A stretch of DNA of 64,000 bases from positions 394,050-458,049 of the forward strand of contig RPFO01001139.1 in assembly GCA_009746045.1 (NCBI GenBank). The letters are read 5' to 3'. The notes under the pieces were generated by a model. It did no database searches. It was not told the DNA's origin and was given only the letters and a program-made list of their open reading frames with translations. A program made the position numbers and the translations under genes. This DNA is from Mesostigma viride (taxonomy: Eukaryota; Streptophyta; Mesostigmatophyceae; Mesostigmatales; Mesostigmataceae). This document shows positions 20,031 to 33,459 of this stretch, in pieces. Position 1 is the first letter of the stretch. The number at the start of each line of letters is the position of its first letter.

Positions 20031-20317
20031 TTAATCTCCCCGGAAAAAAGTGAGAAAGCCGTCAAGCCGACCGTCGATCACTCTAGTAGGCAACCCAGTT
20101 TCGGGGAGCCGACAGGTGGCAAGTAGCAAAAGGTCGACTAACTACTCGCCAGTCAAGCTCGATCGAGTCGCTAACGTCAAAATGTCTCGAGCCATTAAAG
20201 ATGCCAGCTAGTAAATGCCAATAGTATCCCACTGCACCAACGCCCTCCGTCCGCCACCCGAGACACGGCGTCTTCGGTCCAACCACACACAAAAAATCCT
20301 GTACGATTACTACTAGT

Positions 20318-20933
<616 letters not shown>

Positions 20934-22380
20934 ATCCTGTACGATCTCCAAAGTCTGTCGACTTGCGCCCAACGGGAAACGGAGCAAAGGACACCCGTCC
21001 ATCACGACTCGATCACTGAAATGTACGGAGATCCGCCACAGGAGCCCGTTGGTCTTTACTATGTATTGTGTATAGTAAATGAGTAGTTTTGTACACATAC
21101 TGGTTTGGCCAACCCTACCGCCAGCGCGGGCGTGGGATACAACTGACTGACTGACTGACTGACCGCCAGGCGCCAGCTCTGCTGCTCAAAGCTCATACAA
21201 TATGCGGCGCGGGCCACACCCGCGATCCACGTCGGATATCTCGCGCAGGCCGTGAATGCAACACGATATACTGCATTACAGCTCTGCCCAAACCGAACGC
21301 AAAAGCTTACCAACGTCATACCATGATACTGTCCTTCCGACAGTACGCGCTTGACATTCACAACCACCAACGCCAACGCCAAGGCATCACGCTGGGGCTC
21401 TGCAGTCAAACAAAGGTGTCAGGAGAAGCGCTGCTGGTGATAGAAGCAAATACGCTGCCCCAACCCAGCAAGTATGAATAATCCATGAAGGGTTCTATAC
21501 CTGGGGAACGGTCACTGACATGCCAGGCGGGATAAGTGTGGAGAGGTTGTGCATTCCAGCGCTGGAGGAAAACGGAAAATGGCTGCCAGCTTTATGACTG
21601 TGGCATCACGGCACCAAAAGTGGCCACGTCTAGCTGAACAAATGCTGGGAATAAGACAAGTTCATGATCATAATAACTATAAACAATAAGCACGCCTGCT
21701 TGGTGAGCTCTCGCTCGACAATGCACCATCGGGACCTGACCCAAATTCCGGTTTAATTAATGCGCGCTCCTAGATTTATGATCGCGAGCAGAGTCGCCCG
21801 TAACTCGCCTGGATATCGGTCCGCCTGGCGACATAACAGGGCAATATCAATCTTTGAAGTGACCATCAATTGGCAGATGTAGCAATGCGAAGCAACAATC
21901 GATAGTAATGCCGTCACTTGATCTACTGCATTGGAACATTCTTCCACGACAAACACGGTAAAGGTCTGGAGAAAATCCACGCTACAGTGCCTCATTTATT
22001 GGATTGCAGGTAACGCTAACTTGTACTCTTAGTAGCAACAAGATATGAAAAGGTCAAGCTACGTTTAATATGCATCCATGCCGCCCCCGTTCATTTCCGG
22101 AATATCGCTCCCGCTATGGCTGCCGGGGGTGCCCGCTGCACTGTCAGCAGCTGTCAAGGGTTTTAACAGCTCTTATACCTGTACTTACGGCATGGCTACA
22201 TAATCAGGCGGAGCCAATTTTCGGAAGAACCGTTAGGTTCGCCAGAATTGGCGAAGCTTATAAGGCCGTACACGTGAGAAAACACACAATTAAAATTATG
22301 TACATACAGCTGACAGCAGGCATACAGTAGGAACATAAAAAATAAGGGGCCGTGAATGCAACACAATTAGTCAACACAAT
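20934..22380. other. No gene seen
   Basis: Short ORFs only. A (TGAC)4-5 run lies at 21140-21165. No RNA gene or domain signature was recognised. Confidence 0.5.
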
Positions 22381-22385
22381 AAAAA

Positions 22386-22837
22386 GTCCTGTGTGCCATG
22401 CATTGTTTCGTGTAGCGTCAGGCCACCCACCTGGAGCCCTTGCTCCTGCGCCATCTGTACTAGGGGAACTGAGTCCTGCAACTGAGTCCTGCATGCCACG
22501 TGTTGTTTCCTGTAGCTTCCAGCCAGCCACCCACCTGGAACCGTTGCTCGCGCGCCAGCCAGTCGGCGTGCAGCATCAGCGTGGTCTCCCACCTGCCGTC
22601 CTCCCCGGCCACCGGTCGCACCTCGGCGACGTGCCTAGCGAACGCGACGGGACCCATCACCCCTTGCGCGTCCGTCCCCATCAGTTCGCCGTAGGCCACC
22701 ACCCGTAATGCCTGTGGTGCCCTGCATATGTATAGCCCTGATAGGAAGATGGCTGCGTAATCCACCCCTTCCTGCACACACAGGCATAATTGACACTGAC
22801 TGATCCAATAAGGAGTCCTTTCCTGTTCAGCATCCAA
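22386..22837 (-). other. Possible degenerate coding fragment with internal duplication
   Basis: A 125-codon minus frame (22837-22460) includes ALRVVAYGELMGTDAQG and ETTLMLHADWLAREQ, which look protein-like but match no family I know. On the plus strand the block CCACCCACCTGGA with its upstream context occurs twice (about 22386-22455 and 22488-22555). I cannot assign a function. It may be a captured exon or a TE remnant. Confidence 0.25.
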
Positions 22838-22956
22838 ATATGGGCCGGGATGTCAGAGGCGTTTCCAGAGGCAGAAGCTTACTGAAAAACGAACAAGACA
22901 GCGTTATCGGATAAGGTAGACAGCACTATCGGTGAAGATTGACGGCATTAAGATAG

Positions 22957-23140
22957 GCGCAGTGCATTGCACTGCGCGAAAACATGCAGCGAAATACCGC
23001 GCAAAAAGAGCCTATTAACGGTAAAGCAATAATAGTGCACTGCGCGAAAACATGCAGCGAAATACCGCGCAAAAAGAACCTATTAACGGTAAAGCAATAA
23101 TAATGCACTGTGCAAAAACATGCAGCAAAATACGGGACTT
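22957..23140. repeat. 68-bp tandem repeat (2.5 units) starting with a palindrome
   Basis: Units recur at 22971, 23039 and 23107, each with CTGCGCGAAAACATGCAGCG or a variant. The array begins at a near-perfect palindrome GCGCAGTGCATTGCACTGCGC. Confidence 0.85.
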
Positions 23141-23220
23141 GGCAACGATACTTCTTGCTGATTCAGGCATGCTTGACGTTAGCAGAATGGCTGTACGCGC
23201 CTGATAGTTGACCAGTGCCA

Positions 23221-23465
23221 GGGTACTGTGCACCACGCAGCCACCACCGCGCAGCCACCACCACGCAGCCACTACCCCCCACCACCAAGCCGCCACCATG
23301 CTGCCGCCACCATGCAGCCGCCACCATGCAGCCACTACCCACACACACCAAGCCGCCACCATGCAGCCGCCACCACACAGCCACTACCCCCCGCCACGCA
23401 GCCGCCACCATGCAGCCGCCACCATGCAGCCACCACCATGCAGCCGCCACCAGACAGCCACTACC
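23221..23465. repeat. C-rich minisatellite (CAGCCGCCACCATG-type)
   Basis: Imperfect units of about 14-15 bases, such as CAGCCGCCACCATG, are repeated about 16 times. A related array lies at 37757-38083 on the same strand. The His/Pro/Ala-rich frames are repeat artefacts. Confidence 0.9.
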
Positions 23466-23530
23466 CCACTATACTTTTCGTCCGAGGGTGGTAAAAAGCA
23501 TCCGAGGCGTAAATTACGAGGTGGTAATTT
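23466..23530 (+). repeat. Conserved repeat end K, outward copy
   Basis: About 54 bases, including TATACTTTTCGTCCGAGG and AAGCATCCGAGGCGTAAATT, reappear inverted at 37699-37760. In both places K borders the C-rich minisatellite, so K behaves like a terminal inverted repeat. Confidence 0.75.
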
Positions 23531-23597
23531 ACCGCTCAGACTACTCTTACAGTTTAGATTCAATGTCGTATCTGTCTCGTAAGTTACGAATTAGATC

Positions 23598-23815
23598 CGA
23601 GATAAGATCCGACGTCGTAAATTACGAGGTAGTAATTTACGAGGTAGTAACGTACGAGGTAGTAATTTAGGAGGTAGTAACGTACGAGGTAGTAACGTAC
23701 GAGGTAGTAATGTACGAGGTAGTAATGTACGAGGTAGTAATTTACGAGGTGGTAATTTACGAGGTAGTAAGGTACGAGGTAGTAATTTGCGAGGTAGTAA
23801 TCTACGAGTTGGTAC
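23598..23815. repeat. 15-bp tandem repeat (ACGAGGTAGTAATTT)
   Basis: About fourteen units alternate between TAATTT, TAACGT and TAATGT endings, such as ACGAGGTAGTAACGT. A dispersed version lies at 37520-37700 beside the inverted K copy. Confidence 0.85.
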
Positions 23816-23829
23816 TTTACGATCCCGGT

Positions 23830-24540
23830 ACTCGGTCCCGTAGGTTATGACGTCGTATGCTTCTCGCGTACACTACCGGTACTACAATCATGTCGCTATG
23901 TCGTTCTGAATAGCAGTACGCATGTCACTTATCAGAATTTCACTTTGATTTCACTTATCATTTCGGTCAACCTAACCCCTAACACCCATTTACCCGGGGG
24001 AAAAAAAAAATGAATGGCATTTGCAGCAGGGCTCATGCAAGACAAGTTCCTATTTCATAAAAAATTTCATTATTAAATGCATTAAATTACATGTCATGCA
24101 CAAAAATCCAACACCTTCACAGAAAATAGCATATCAAGTCTTCTGACGACAATATCAAGTCAATATCAAATTCGTGGCTTCTCTTCGTGGCTTGAAATAC
24201 TGTTTCCATGCGGTGCTTAAGACAGCTCCGGGGATGTCGGCACCGCACGGAAGCTCCATCCGGGAGCAAGTGCGCCGGGGGAAGATGTTGTACATCCAGA
24301 GCTCGACATGTGCGGGAAGCCGTTGTGTTGGAAACCGAGGTGTCTGCACAGAATTCCGCGCGCAGGCAGCTTGTGCCTTTACGGGGGAAGACCTGCGACA
24401 CAAAAACCGTGTCCGGACAATGCAATACGGAGAAATGGCAACGGCAGATGGAGTCGGCTAAGGCCGCTTGTAAGGAAAGTGATTTTTAATGCACGAATAA
24501 ATGTATAATGCATGCTACATCGCCATCGCTTGGGCGGTGA
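23830..24540. other. No gene seen
   Basis: A 10-A run at 24001 follows GGGGG. ORFs at 24117-24489 overlap in several frames and lack recognisable motifs. Confidence 0.5.
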
Positions 24541-24557
24541 AAAGACAAGGACCAACC

Positions 24558-24785
24558 ACATGCCCCCACCTACCCTTCGTGCATCCCGCCCTTGACGAGG
24601 CACAACCATGTGTGCCCCCACCTACCCTTTGTGCGTCCCTCCCTTGACAAGAAACAAGCACGTGCACCTATCTAACCTTTGTGCATCCCTTCCTTGGCAA
24701 GGAACAAGCACACCCACCCACCTACTCCACATGCGTCCCTCCCTTGACAAGGAACAAGCACGATCACCCAGCTACCCACTAGCAC
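24558..24785. repeat. ~50-bp tandem repeat (4 units)
   Basis: CCCTTGACAAGGAACAAGCA or a variant recurs with spacing 50-52 (CTTGAC at 24591, 24643, 24693 and 24743). Confidence 0.8.
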
Positions 24786-25019
24786 GGCAGCAAGGCAGAC
24801 CTTACAATGGCAAGTGAAGTTTATCGGTAGAAACTGTTAGACAACTAGCAAACGAGCCAGCCGGTGAAGAGCAGGGCACGCATGCAAGGAATTTGTCGTT
24901 GCCTATGTCTACGCTTGTGTTTGTCACTGCAGTTGAAATCTGCATTTGCATCAGCAGGCCCGATCGAACCCCATGTCGCCACCCGCATTTCCACTTATAC
25001 TTCACGGCCCCTTATTCTT

Positions 25020-25400
25020 CTCTTGTGCCTGCCTTTGCCCTAACTGTTACCCTAGCATCTGCCCTTGCCCCTATCCTTTGATCCCCAGTGTTTGCCGTTG
25101 CCCTCATCCTTCCCCTAGTGCCTGCCCTTGTCTTCATCTTTTCCCTTGTGCCTGCCCTTGCCCTTGTCCGTTCCCTCGTGCTTGACTTGTCCTAATCTCT
25201 TTCCCTTGCGCCTGCCCTTGCCCTTATCCGCTTCCCTTGTGCCTGCCCCTGCCCTTGTCATTTCCCTTGAGCCTGCCCTTTTGGCAAGCACAAGTGCCTT
25301 TGTCCTTTCCTTGGCCTTGTGCTTGCTCTTCCAGTTTCCCTTTCCTTTGCTCGTGCGGTTGCCTTTGCTCTTACCCGGGTGCTTGCCCTTGCCGTTTGCA
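25020..25400. repeat. Pyrimidine-rich low-complexity tract (TGCCCTTGCCCTT)
   Basis: Irregular repeats of TGCCTGCCCTTGCCCTTRTCC span almost 400 bases. All three plus frames are open as a result, so these are not genes. Confidence 0.8.
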
Positions 25401-25429
25401 AGCTGCATTATTGTCTTAGCAAGCTAGCA

Positions 25430-26130
25430 AGTGCAAACTGGCACTGAGCCAGAAATGCAAGCAAAGCAGCCAGTGTACATAAGGATGGACGGGAACAGTA
25501 GAAAGCTAGAGGTGGCAACGGTGCTAGAGCTCATGGCAACAAGGTGGTCCCATTCTTGCTGCATTGGGTGCATTGCGTGGGTGGGATATTGCGATAGGGG
25601 GACATTCTTGCCTTGGTTGTGTTTTCACATGCATCCGGTGCTTGAATTTATGCGTGCAAGGGTGGCTGGTATCTCAACCAACAGCCCAAGAGGAAAAAGA
25701 GTGCTTAGAAAGCAAGAATGACTTTATGTTGGTAATAGCAGTGGTGGCGGCAGCAAAAACTGTTGTTGTAGATGCAAGCTACAACACTGCTGATGGTTTC
25801 TCACACTAATGTGGATAATGATAATGCATGCCACTTAACGGGACCATATAAACCACAACAAGAATAATCGTGAGAGCAAAAGAAAGAGGAGTACAAAACG
25901 GCCGGCTTACCTAGCTACAGCAAAAAAATTGCATGAAAAACAAGATAACTCACCTTTGTCGCAGCAGTGACCATTATTATCAGACAGCTCACAAAAACTT
26001 GTTGATCCTTGAAACTTCCTGCTTGAAGGCAGCCACCAAGGGTCTGGATTTTTCACCCCAGTCCTTCTCAACAGCCAAGGGAAAGGGAAAGAGAGAGGAG
26101 GGGTGCGGGAGGGACAAGAGAGCGGGGGGT
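25430..26130. other. No gene seen
   Basis: ORFs of 80-96 codons on the plus strand have no domain signature and no homologous copy in the window. Confidence 0.4.
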
Positions 26131-26133
26131 GGG

Positions 26134-26138
<5 letters not shown>

Positions 26139-26200
<62 letters not shown>

Positions 26201-26262
26201 AGAGAGAGGAGAGAGAGGAGAGAGAGGAGAGAGAGAGGGGAGAGAGAGGAGGGAGAGAGAGT
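26139..26262. repeat. (GA)n microsatellite with GAGAGGA variants
   Basis: A continuous AG tract of about 55 bases grades into GAGAGAGGA-type units. Confidence 0.95.
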
Positions 26263-26279
26263 GTCCATGTTCCCAAGAA

Positions 26280-28035
26280 AAGTCCTTATTTTAGGACCAG
26301 TTTGAATTAAAAAATATATGTGCAAACATCAAATTTTGACCCTGGCATTTTTACCACTGACAGATAACACACTTTTTGAATTTTGGACAAAAACCTGGGT
26401 TCAAATAATTACATTTAGTGCCTGAATGGACCCTGGCCCATGGCAGGCCTCAAACCGCGAATTTGGTCAAAATGAGAATTTAGGACCAATAGGACCAATT
26501 AGTGTCAACGCATGACCATGCTATCCACACGGTCCCTTGAGCATCTTACGAGCGCTAGGGGACCCTACGAGGCCTTGGGATGGCGGGGCAGCGTATAACA
26601 AGGCCATACCCTGCTGTGGCTGCCTCTGTATATACGCGTGCTTAACGGTGTCACAGATGGTGCAGGTAATGCAATATACGGTTGCATGGTTGCTGAGGTT
26701 GCCCGGCTTGAACATGGCCCACCCCTTGCGGTAAACTTTCTCTAAGCATATGCCAAACCTTCTTTGACATCACGGACATGCTGGCCACCACCCAGCGATG
26801 AAAAAACATTGCATTTGCATTGCAACTAACACATGAATGCAGCCAAATCAAGTTACAGAACAACGTTGTGCTAACATGCAACGCTTTGTGAGCGAATTCA
26901 GGGTGCATGTAACACGTAAACCATATTGTATATACTGTCTGAGAACACCCTGAACGACTGCAGGCCATAGGACCATGGTTTATAACTAACACATGAGTAA
27001 AACTGCTCTTACGCATGTGTGTTTTAGCTGCAGCGGACGACGAAGATAGAGACGTAAAAAATTGTATGACGTAAACCAACTATGTGTGACAGTTATGTGC
27101 ACAGAGAGCGTCCCCTCTTTTTAGGCATAGCTTACTGACTCAAAACACCACGACAGCGTTGCCAGTTACACTCATGATCTAGGGCACCCCGGCACGTACC
27201 TGCTACTTACGTCGCCTCATTCCAGATGGTTGCAAAAAAGTCGCTGAAATCCGCAGCGAGGTCAGCTTTCCGAGAGCTGAGCGCACCAAAGCTGGCCAAC
27301 CGGTTCGAAAATGATATAAACCACGCTTGTGCTGCGTTCTAGGTCCAAGAAATACCGAAAGTGAAGACCTATAAGGTGCGCTCGCTGCCCAGCCTGAACG
27401 TCCCTAAAACATGGTCGACAATGGAAATCGGGCAAGAATATCACGGCCCAGGCGCTCCCATGTCAAATACTCCTTTTATAAACTCCAGACTATAATCAAA
27501 ATCGTCCACAAAAATTTCCTGGCTTGATTCGCACCACCATTGCTAATACACTAATATGTTTGTGCCAAAATCGACCCTCCGCGAGCAGGCGATCTGCGAC
27601 CCATTTGTGTTGTGCCGCTGTGCTACAGCGCTACACATAAAAACTTGCGCAGAAAATTTCACAGCCTTTAAGCATAACTAAAGACCTTTCGTTTTTGCTA
27701 CTGGGCGCTCGAAATGATAAACGCACGTGAAAACGCCGGCCACGATTGTCAGGTCGCCATATCCACCTCAGATCATTCCCGCACCCACTTTTTCGCTCCA
27801 AAATCGGTTATATTTTTGGTCGAGGTACCTACTTTCCCGCCATTATACCCGGTACCCGGGTACGGAATCCGGGTACCATGTGCCGGTACCACGGGTCGGG
27901 TACATCATGCCGGGTACGGTCCACATGGGGTACGGTCCATATAGTGACCCCCCCCCCCCCGGTACCTCGGTTATAGTAAATTGGTCCTAAATTTAGGACA
28001 AAGTCCTAAATTAAGGACCGTGGGAGGCTTAACAA
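26280..28035. other. Region between two GA tracts with AGGACC motifs; no gene
   Basis: GTCCT/AGGAC motifs cluster at both ends (26282-26300, 26480-26500 and 27985-28020). Between 27840 and 27975 lies a run of GGTAC-rich imperfect palindromes and a C14 tract. The layout could be an unclassified element inserted in a GA tract, but I find no clear inverted ends. Confidence 0.4.
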
Positions 28036-28037
28036 GA

Positions 28038-28123
28038 GGGGGGAGAGAGAGGGGGAAAGAGAGGGGGAGAGAGAGGGGAGAGAGAGGGGGAGAGAGAGGG
28101 GGAGAGAGAGGGGGAGAGAGAGG

Positions 28124-28202
<79 letters not shown>
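28038..28202. repeat. (GA)n / (GAGAGGGG)n microsatellite
   Basis: GAGAGGGG units pass into about 70 bases of pure GA. Confidence 0.95.
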
Positions 28203-28203
<1 letters not shown>

Positions 28204-28204
28204 G

Positions 28205-29212
28205 AGAAGTGCGGGTGGGGGTGGGGGTGGGAGAGGTGGGATGGAAGATTCACTACGTTAGCAGGCGACTAAACTGCTACAATGACACAAAACCACGGAG
28301 CTAGGCCCTTAACTCCATCAGATCAGAGTGAAAACCCATGTTGAAACTGGGACAAATGCCATTAGAGTGTTACTATGACCGTGGCTAGTAAACGTGAATT
28401 GACACCCAGGTTGTGACTTCAACGATTGGAGGCAACCTTGCCAAGTCTCCCAAATGCAGTCGGCTAGACAAGCTTCACAAAAAACGCAGCAAACATGTTA
28501 ACGTTGCTAATATTCCAACGACGCGCATCCGCAGTCCGGCTGCCAATGAAGTCTTCTTGGTCGCCAGCTGTGCACAGAGGAGTAACCGCTAGAGACGCCA
28601 ATTTGCGAACAACTCATTACAATTACAAAGCGCAGGAAGCAGATGGCTATGCATCAACAATTACTTCCGCTCGCCCTCGTATTTAGCCAGGTCTATCTGC
28701 CCAAACTGGGTAAATGTTTTGCGATCGGTGAAATTGGCACTCTAGTGACTTACTTTCCCAGAAAGTGTCCATTCACACGACAACCGACTCACGCTCACAC
28801 GTCGTGAGGAGTTGCCGATAGGATGAAGAAGCCGAACGATGAATTGCTGTACATAAATGCCACGCTAACGGCGTCGTGAACTGACTTCTTGCAATCACGA
28901 TTAAAGTGCCCGGCCCAACAACAAATTGGCGACACACGACCCCGCAACTGGAAAAGAATTCTGGCCACATTGATATACATCGGTTTGATAAAGTAAAACC
29001 TCGCATTCGGTTCTGGCTAGCCTCAAACGCATGCGCCTTGAAACCTTTATCCTCCTGGCGGCCACAGTTTCTCGGTTCTCTTGTTCCGTTGGTCGTGCCG
29101 CTAGCGTGCCAGCCGCTCCAGTCCCTAAAATTCAAATTCGTGTTGTTCGAGAAAACGTTGTCGGGTCGGCGACGGCACGATGCCGGGCCGGGCTGCATGG
29201 GCCATGGAGGGT
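28205..29212. other. No gene seen
   Basis: Only short unsupported ORFs. The sequence is moderately AT-rich and non-repetitive. Confidence 0.4.
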
Positions 29213-29758
29213 GGTGATACACAACTACCGTACAAGTGATACACAATTGCAGCCAGGACAACAGCGGGTCGCTGCGTACCTGCCGTGGGAAGGAGGGGGG
29301 TGATACACAAATACCGTACAAGTGATACACAAATACCGTACAAGTGATACACAATTGCAGCCAGGACAACAGCGGGTCGCTGCGTACCTGCCGTGGGAAG
29401 GAGGGGGGTGATACACAAATACCGTACAAGTGATACACAAATACCGTACAAGTGATACACAAATACCGTACAAGTGATACACAATTGCAGCCAGGACAAC
29501 AGCGGGTCGCTGCGTACCTGCCGCGGGAAGGAGGGGGTGATACACAAATGCCGTACAAGTGATACACAAATACCGTACAAGTGATACACAATTGCAGCCA
29601 GGACAACAGCGGGTCGCTGCGTACCTGCCGTGGGAAGGAGGGGGTGATACACAAATACCGTACAAGTGATACACAAATACCGTACAAGTGATACACAATT
29701 GCAGCCAGGACAACAGCGGGTCGCTGCGTACCTGCCGTGGGAAGGAGGGGGGTGGTAC
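29213..29758. repeat. Higher-order minisatellite: 22-bp subunits inside ~110-bp units
   Basis: Five higher-order units each contain one to three copies of TGATACACAAATACCGTACA (22-bp period), then a ~70-bp segment with ATTGCAGCCAGGACAACAGC and TGCGTACCTGCCG, and end in GGAAGGAGGGGG. Subunit number varies between units. The long minus-strand VFVYHLYGICV-type frames are artefacts. Confidence 0.9.
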
Positions 29759-29769
29759 ACAAATATCCG

Positions 29770-30015
29770 ACCTATATATTAGCAATAGCCGCCGCCTATC
29801 AAACAGGTCCTATTCATCACGAGCGTCAACGCCCCGTCATCGCCCCGTCATCGCCCGGCCGAGGGCCTTAACCTGTTAACTCTTTATTCGGAGTGATAGT
29901 CAACGACCTATACTACCAATAGCTGCCGCATATCAAACATGGGCTTATCATCACGCCCGTCGAGGGCGATGACGGTGACGGTCGTCACCGTCATCGCCCT
30001 CGACGGGCCAACATC
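29770..30015. repeat. Dispersed GCCGCC / CGCCCCGTCATC repeat with perfect palindrome
   Basis: Two ~120-bp units share TACCAATAGCTGCCGC-like starts and TTAACTCTTTATTCGG. The second contains a perfect 24-bp inverted repeat (arms 29956-29979 and 29984-30007, loop GGTC). Related units lie at 31795-32255. Confidence 0.85.
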
Positions 30016-31790
30016 TAATGTCTAATCACCAAGAAAATGTCCTCAAATGAGGACATTTTTAAGCATGGATACCATTTGTAATAACTAACACATGTCAACA
30101 CATCCATGGGTACGGTATGGAACCATGTTCATTTATGATATGTTCAAGAGTTGCAATGCTTAACATCCATGAAATATGCTCATTGTATAATTGTTTACGA
30201 TTTATGAATGCAGGGGGGTCGCTACGCGAGTGACCAAATAGCACTCAAGTCAACAATATGCCAAGAAAGAAGGCATGGCCAGGTCATGGATGGCCCTGAA
30301 AATGCACCCAGGGTGCCCACAACATGTCTATGTTACACCCTCGCAGTCCTAGACCCTGCAGCCTGCCAGGGGGGGGGGCAAAATGTAACTGGCAACCAGG
30401 GACCATGGTGCAGGCCAAACAGCAGGTGTAAAGCTAGCTCAGTCCAACGAGTGAAATATGAAGCAAATACTCGCCAAGGTTAGGTCCATGATCGTTAGTA
30501 GACCTGCTCGGCTGCCACCACGGTGCTAAACCATGATGCTGAGCCCTTACGTTATATATGAAACATAAACTGCAAAGAGGCACAAGTTGTAACACAAGCA
30601 CAATGTAAACATGAAAAGCTCAAGTTTCCAAGCCAGTCTTGATCACTTGGACATGAGTTGAAGCATTAGAAACATATGGGCAACATACCAGCAAGCCTTG
30701 AAAAACTTCTCAGCAACAAGGCAGTATATGTGTTGAATCAAACTACCACATCGCAATTAAGCACAGCGACTTCTAGTTGCTGCTGTTTTGATAACGCAAG
30801 GCCGTTTACCTTTTCTGTGACGCAGCGGGAAAAGAAAGTACTGCCCAGCAAACTTCCGTTATTCCCCGGACATAAACGTAATCAAAACCACGAAGTTGGG
30901 CATTGAAAGCAACCGGAATTATCACGTCTGCGAGAGTTATAGGTTACAATCCGCTTAACACGCTTACTTAGAACGATGCGGTTGAGAATGACAGTCGGAA
31001 CCTTGCTCTTGACGTGCGCCCAGGCCGCCAGCTGCGCGGGCCAGCTCAAGAAATATATATTAAAGGACGGTGACGCGTGGGAAGCACCCAGCCTTGCGGC
31101 AAAAGAAAAATATGGCTCGCGCTCGCCCTGGTTTTCGCCAGGCGCGACTGCGACATCACGACGAAAAAATAGAGACTCTTTGACGCATGCAACTGCCCAG
31201 GTCCCTCTTCTCCTCATGTCGCCCATAAGCCCAGAAGCGTACCATAACCCATACTCGCGATATCCGCAGCGCCTGGGCGGAAAAAGAAATTGTAAAATCG
31301 AACTGCGAACTGACCTATCATGCGATCTACGTAGCTCTCAGATTTTCTTCAACAATGCCAAAATCCGTTCATGAACAAAATTTTCGACATATACAAAGCA
31401 ACTGCACGTGAAGAATAGCATCTTCGAAATCACTAGATGACGATCTAAAATGCTGTCTTCGTCCGGGGCAAAATAATGCCCTATAACATTCAGGCAAGCC
31501 TCGGAACTGGCACGACCCCATAGCCGCCACTCGACAAAACACTCGATTGCATTGCGATGTTCTTGCTATTGTAGGTACTTTTCGTCGCCTCATATTTTCC
31601 AGGTACGGTCGACCCCTGTCGACCCCAGGGGCTTGGCGCGCTCAGTACCTATCCCAGTTTCGCGCCAAAACCCACCAAGTGACCCTAGGACCAAATTTGG
31701 CGCCAAAACCGCGCCCCTGACCCCCCCCGTCTCAAACGAGGACTATGTCCTCAAATGAGGACATTTGGTTTTTGGACACTAAACTCTTCT
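30016..31790. other. No supported gene
   Basis: An ORF at 30976-31374 begins with a hydrophobic segment but has no family match or splice context. The palindrome GTCCTCAAATGAGGAC occurs at 30041 and again near 31748. Confidence 0.4.
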
Positions 31791-32255
31791 CTTAATCAAC
31801 AATCTATATTACCAATAGCCGCCGCCTATCAAACAGATCCTATTCATCACGCGCGTCAACGCCCCGTCATCGCCCCGTCATCGCCCCGTGATCGCCATGC
31901 CGAGCCAGCCGAGGGCCAACCTCTTAACTCTTTACATTTGTATTCGGAGTAGTAGTCAACGACCTATATTACCAATAGCCGCCGCATATCAAAAAGGTCG
32001 TATTCATGACGCCCGTCGAGGGCGATGACGGTGACGCCGTCACCGTCATCGCCCACGGGCCAACATCTAAACTCTTCTCTTAATCAACAATCTATATTAC
32101 CAATAGCCGCCGCCTGTCAAACAGATCCTATTCATCACGCGCGTCAACGCCCCGTCATCGCCCCGTCATCGCCCCGTCATCGCCCCGTCATCGCTCCGTG
32201 ATCGCCATGCCGACTGCCGAGGGCCAACCTCTTAACTCTTTATTCGGAGTAATAG
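31790..32255. repeat. Second cluster of the CGCCCCGTCATC repeat
   Basis: Three ~120-150-bp units carry CGCCCCGTCATC runs of variable number. The middle unit has a 16-bp-arm palindrome (32020-32035 and 32039-32054, loop GCC). Confidence 0.85.
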
Positions 32256-33440
32256 TTAACTGCCGGCATTGCCATACAAGAAGAAGCTCTCGATCCTAGG
32301 TATAGACTACCTCGGGTATCATCATCGTAATTGCTAGCATCGAGATCATTCATAGCTACCGACGATGGCCAGCTGCAAAAGAAAAATGTCGACCAACAGA
32401 CAGGACCTATCGCCGGGAACCCTCAAGGCAATAAGGGCGAGACAGGCTTTCACCGTTAAGTAAAGTTGTCCACATCGTGCTAAGGAATTTGTGCTAATCT
32501 ATGAGTACCTATATGGACACTTTGTCGCATTTTTTACATGGCAAATAAGCGATGTATGTGTCATGTAGGCTGCCATTGGTGCATGCATGCATGGGCCAGC
32601 AATGATGGTCAGAGGTACACTGTGCCTATGAGATAACCATCGATTTGTTGATCAGCAAGTGATTCATTACGTGAGACAACAATATGTTTGGGGGCTAAGC
32701 TTCTTACATTGGTCACATGGCCCGCCATAATTGTTTTCTTATGTGTTTAAGGTTAGGGCTCTGTTCATGACTGAACGTCATGAACGCGCTCTATTCATGA
32801 CATTGATTAATTGATTTTAATTAGTCTCATGTCCATGTTGGGGGACCGGGATCTCTGAATTCCCCAAAGAAGATATAGTGGAAGTCCCCCAAGACGTCAA
32901 TATCCGTCAAGACGTCAATAACTACATGTATGTCCACAGCTCAGCTAGTAGTCTAAAATATGGGCCTCGAGCTAATCTTGCACGCAAGCAATGCCTATCA
33001 TCAAGGATGAATTAATGCCTATCAACAAGGAGACAATCATGCTTGTTAAATTTCCTAGGACCCACAACTGGGGGGTCGTAGTCTTTGACAATGTCCGCCT
33101 GGGCAACGCTACTAATCCTACATCAAAGAGACAACCAGGAGCTACATATCCGAGGTCCCATGTATGAATAAGAGGGGTTGAGCGGATGACGCCAACAGTG
33201 TCTGTGCTCTGCATGTCAGCTAAAATCATATCGCGGAGACAAACATATGGCGGTATGTCCAATGTTGGCCACTGCGTCGCCTAACAGGTTGTTACATGGT
33301 CGGCAAGGGCCTGACCATGTAAGAAGATATCTCCCTGGCTGGCCAGTCCACAAGGAACCAGCAGGGACCTCATCTGAATCAACCTGATTTATTAACTAAC
33401 TACTTAATTCATTTATTAAACTCATGCCCCCATTAGGGAG
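32256..33440. other. No supported gene
   Basis: A 96-codon minus frame (33262-32972) is open without a recognisable motif. Near 33395-33440 a second ATTA-rich tail is followed by ATTAGGGAGTCA, a diverged start of the R1 repeat. Confidence 0.4.
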
Positions 33441-33459
33441 TCAAGGAGCATTAGTTAAC

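Noticed and set aside
23208..23670. His/Pro-rich ORFs here and at 37757-38354
   Set aside because: C-rich minisatellite translated in multiple frames.
23966..23990. Telomere-like CCTAACCCCTAACACCC
   Set aside because: Only about two imperfect units, internal, with no array.
29125..29762. 329-, 211- and 186-codon minus-strand ORFs
   Set aside because: Three frames are open at once over a minisatellite; the repeat explains all of them.
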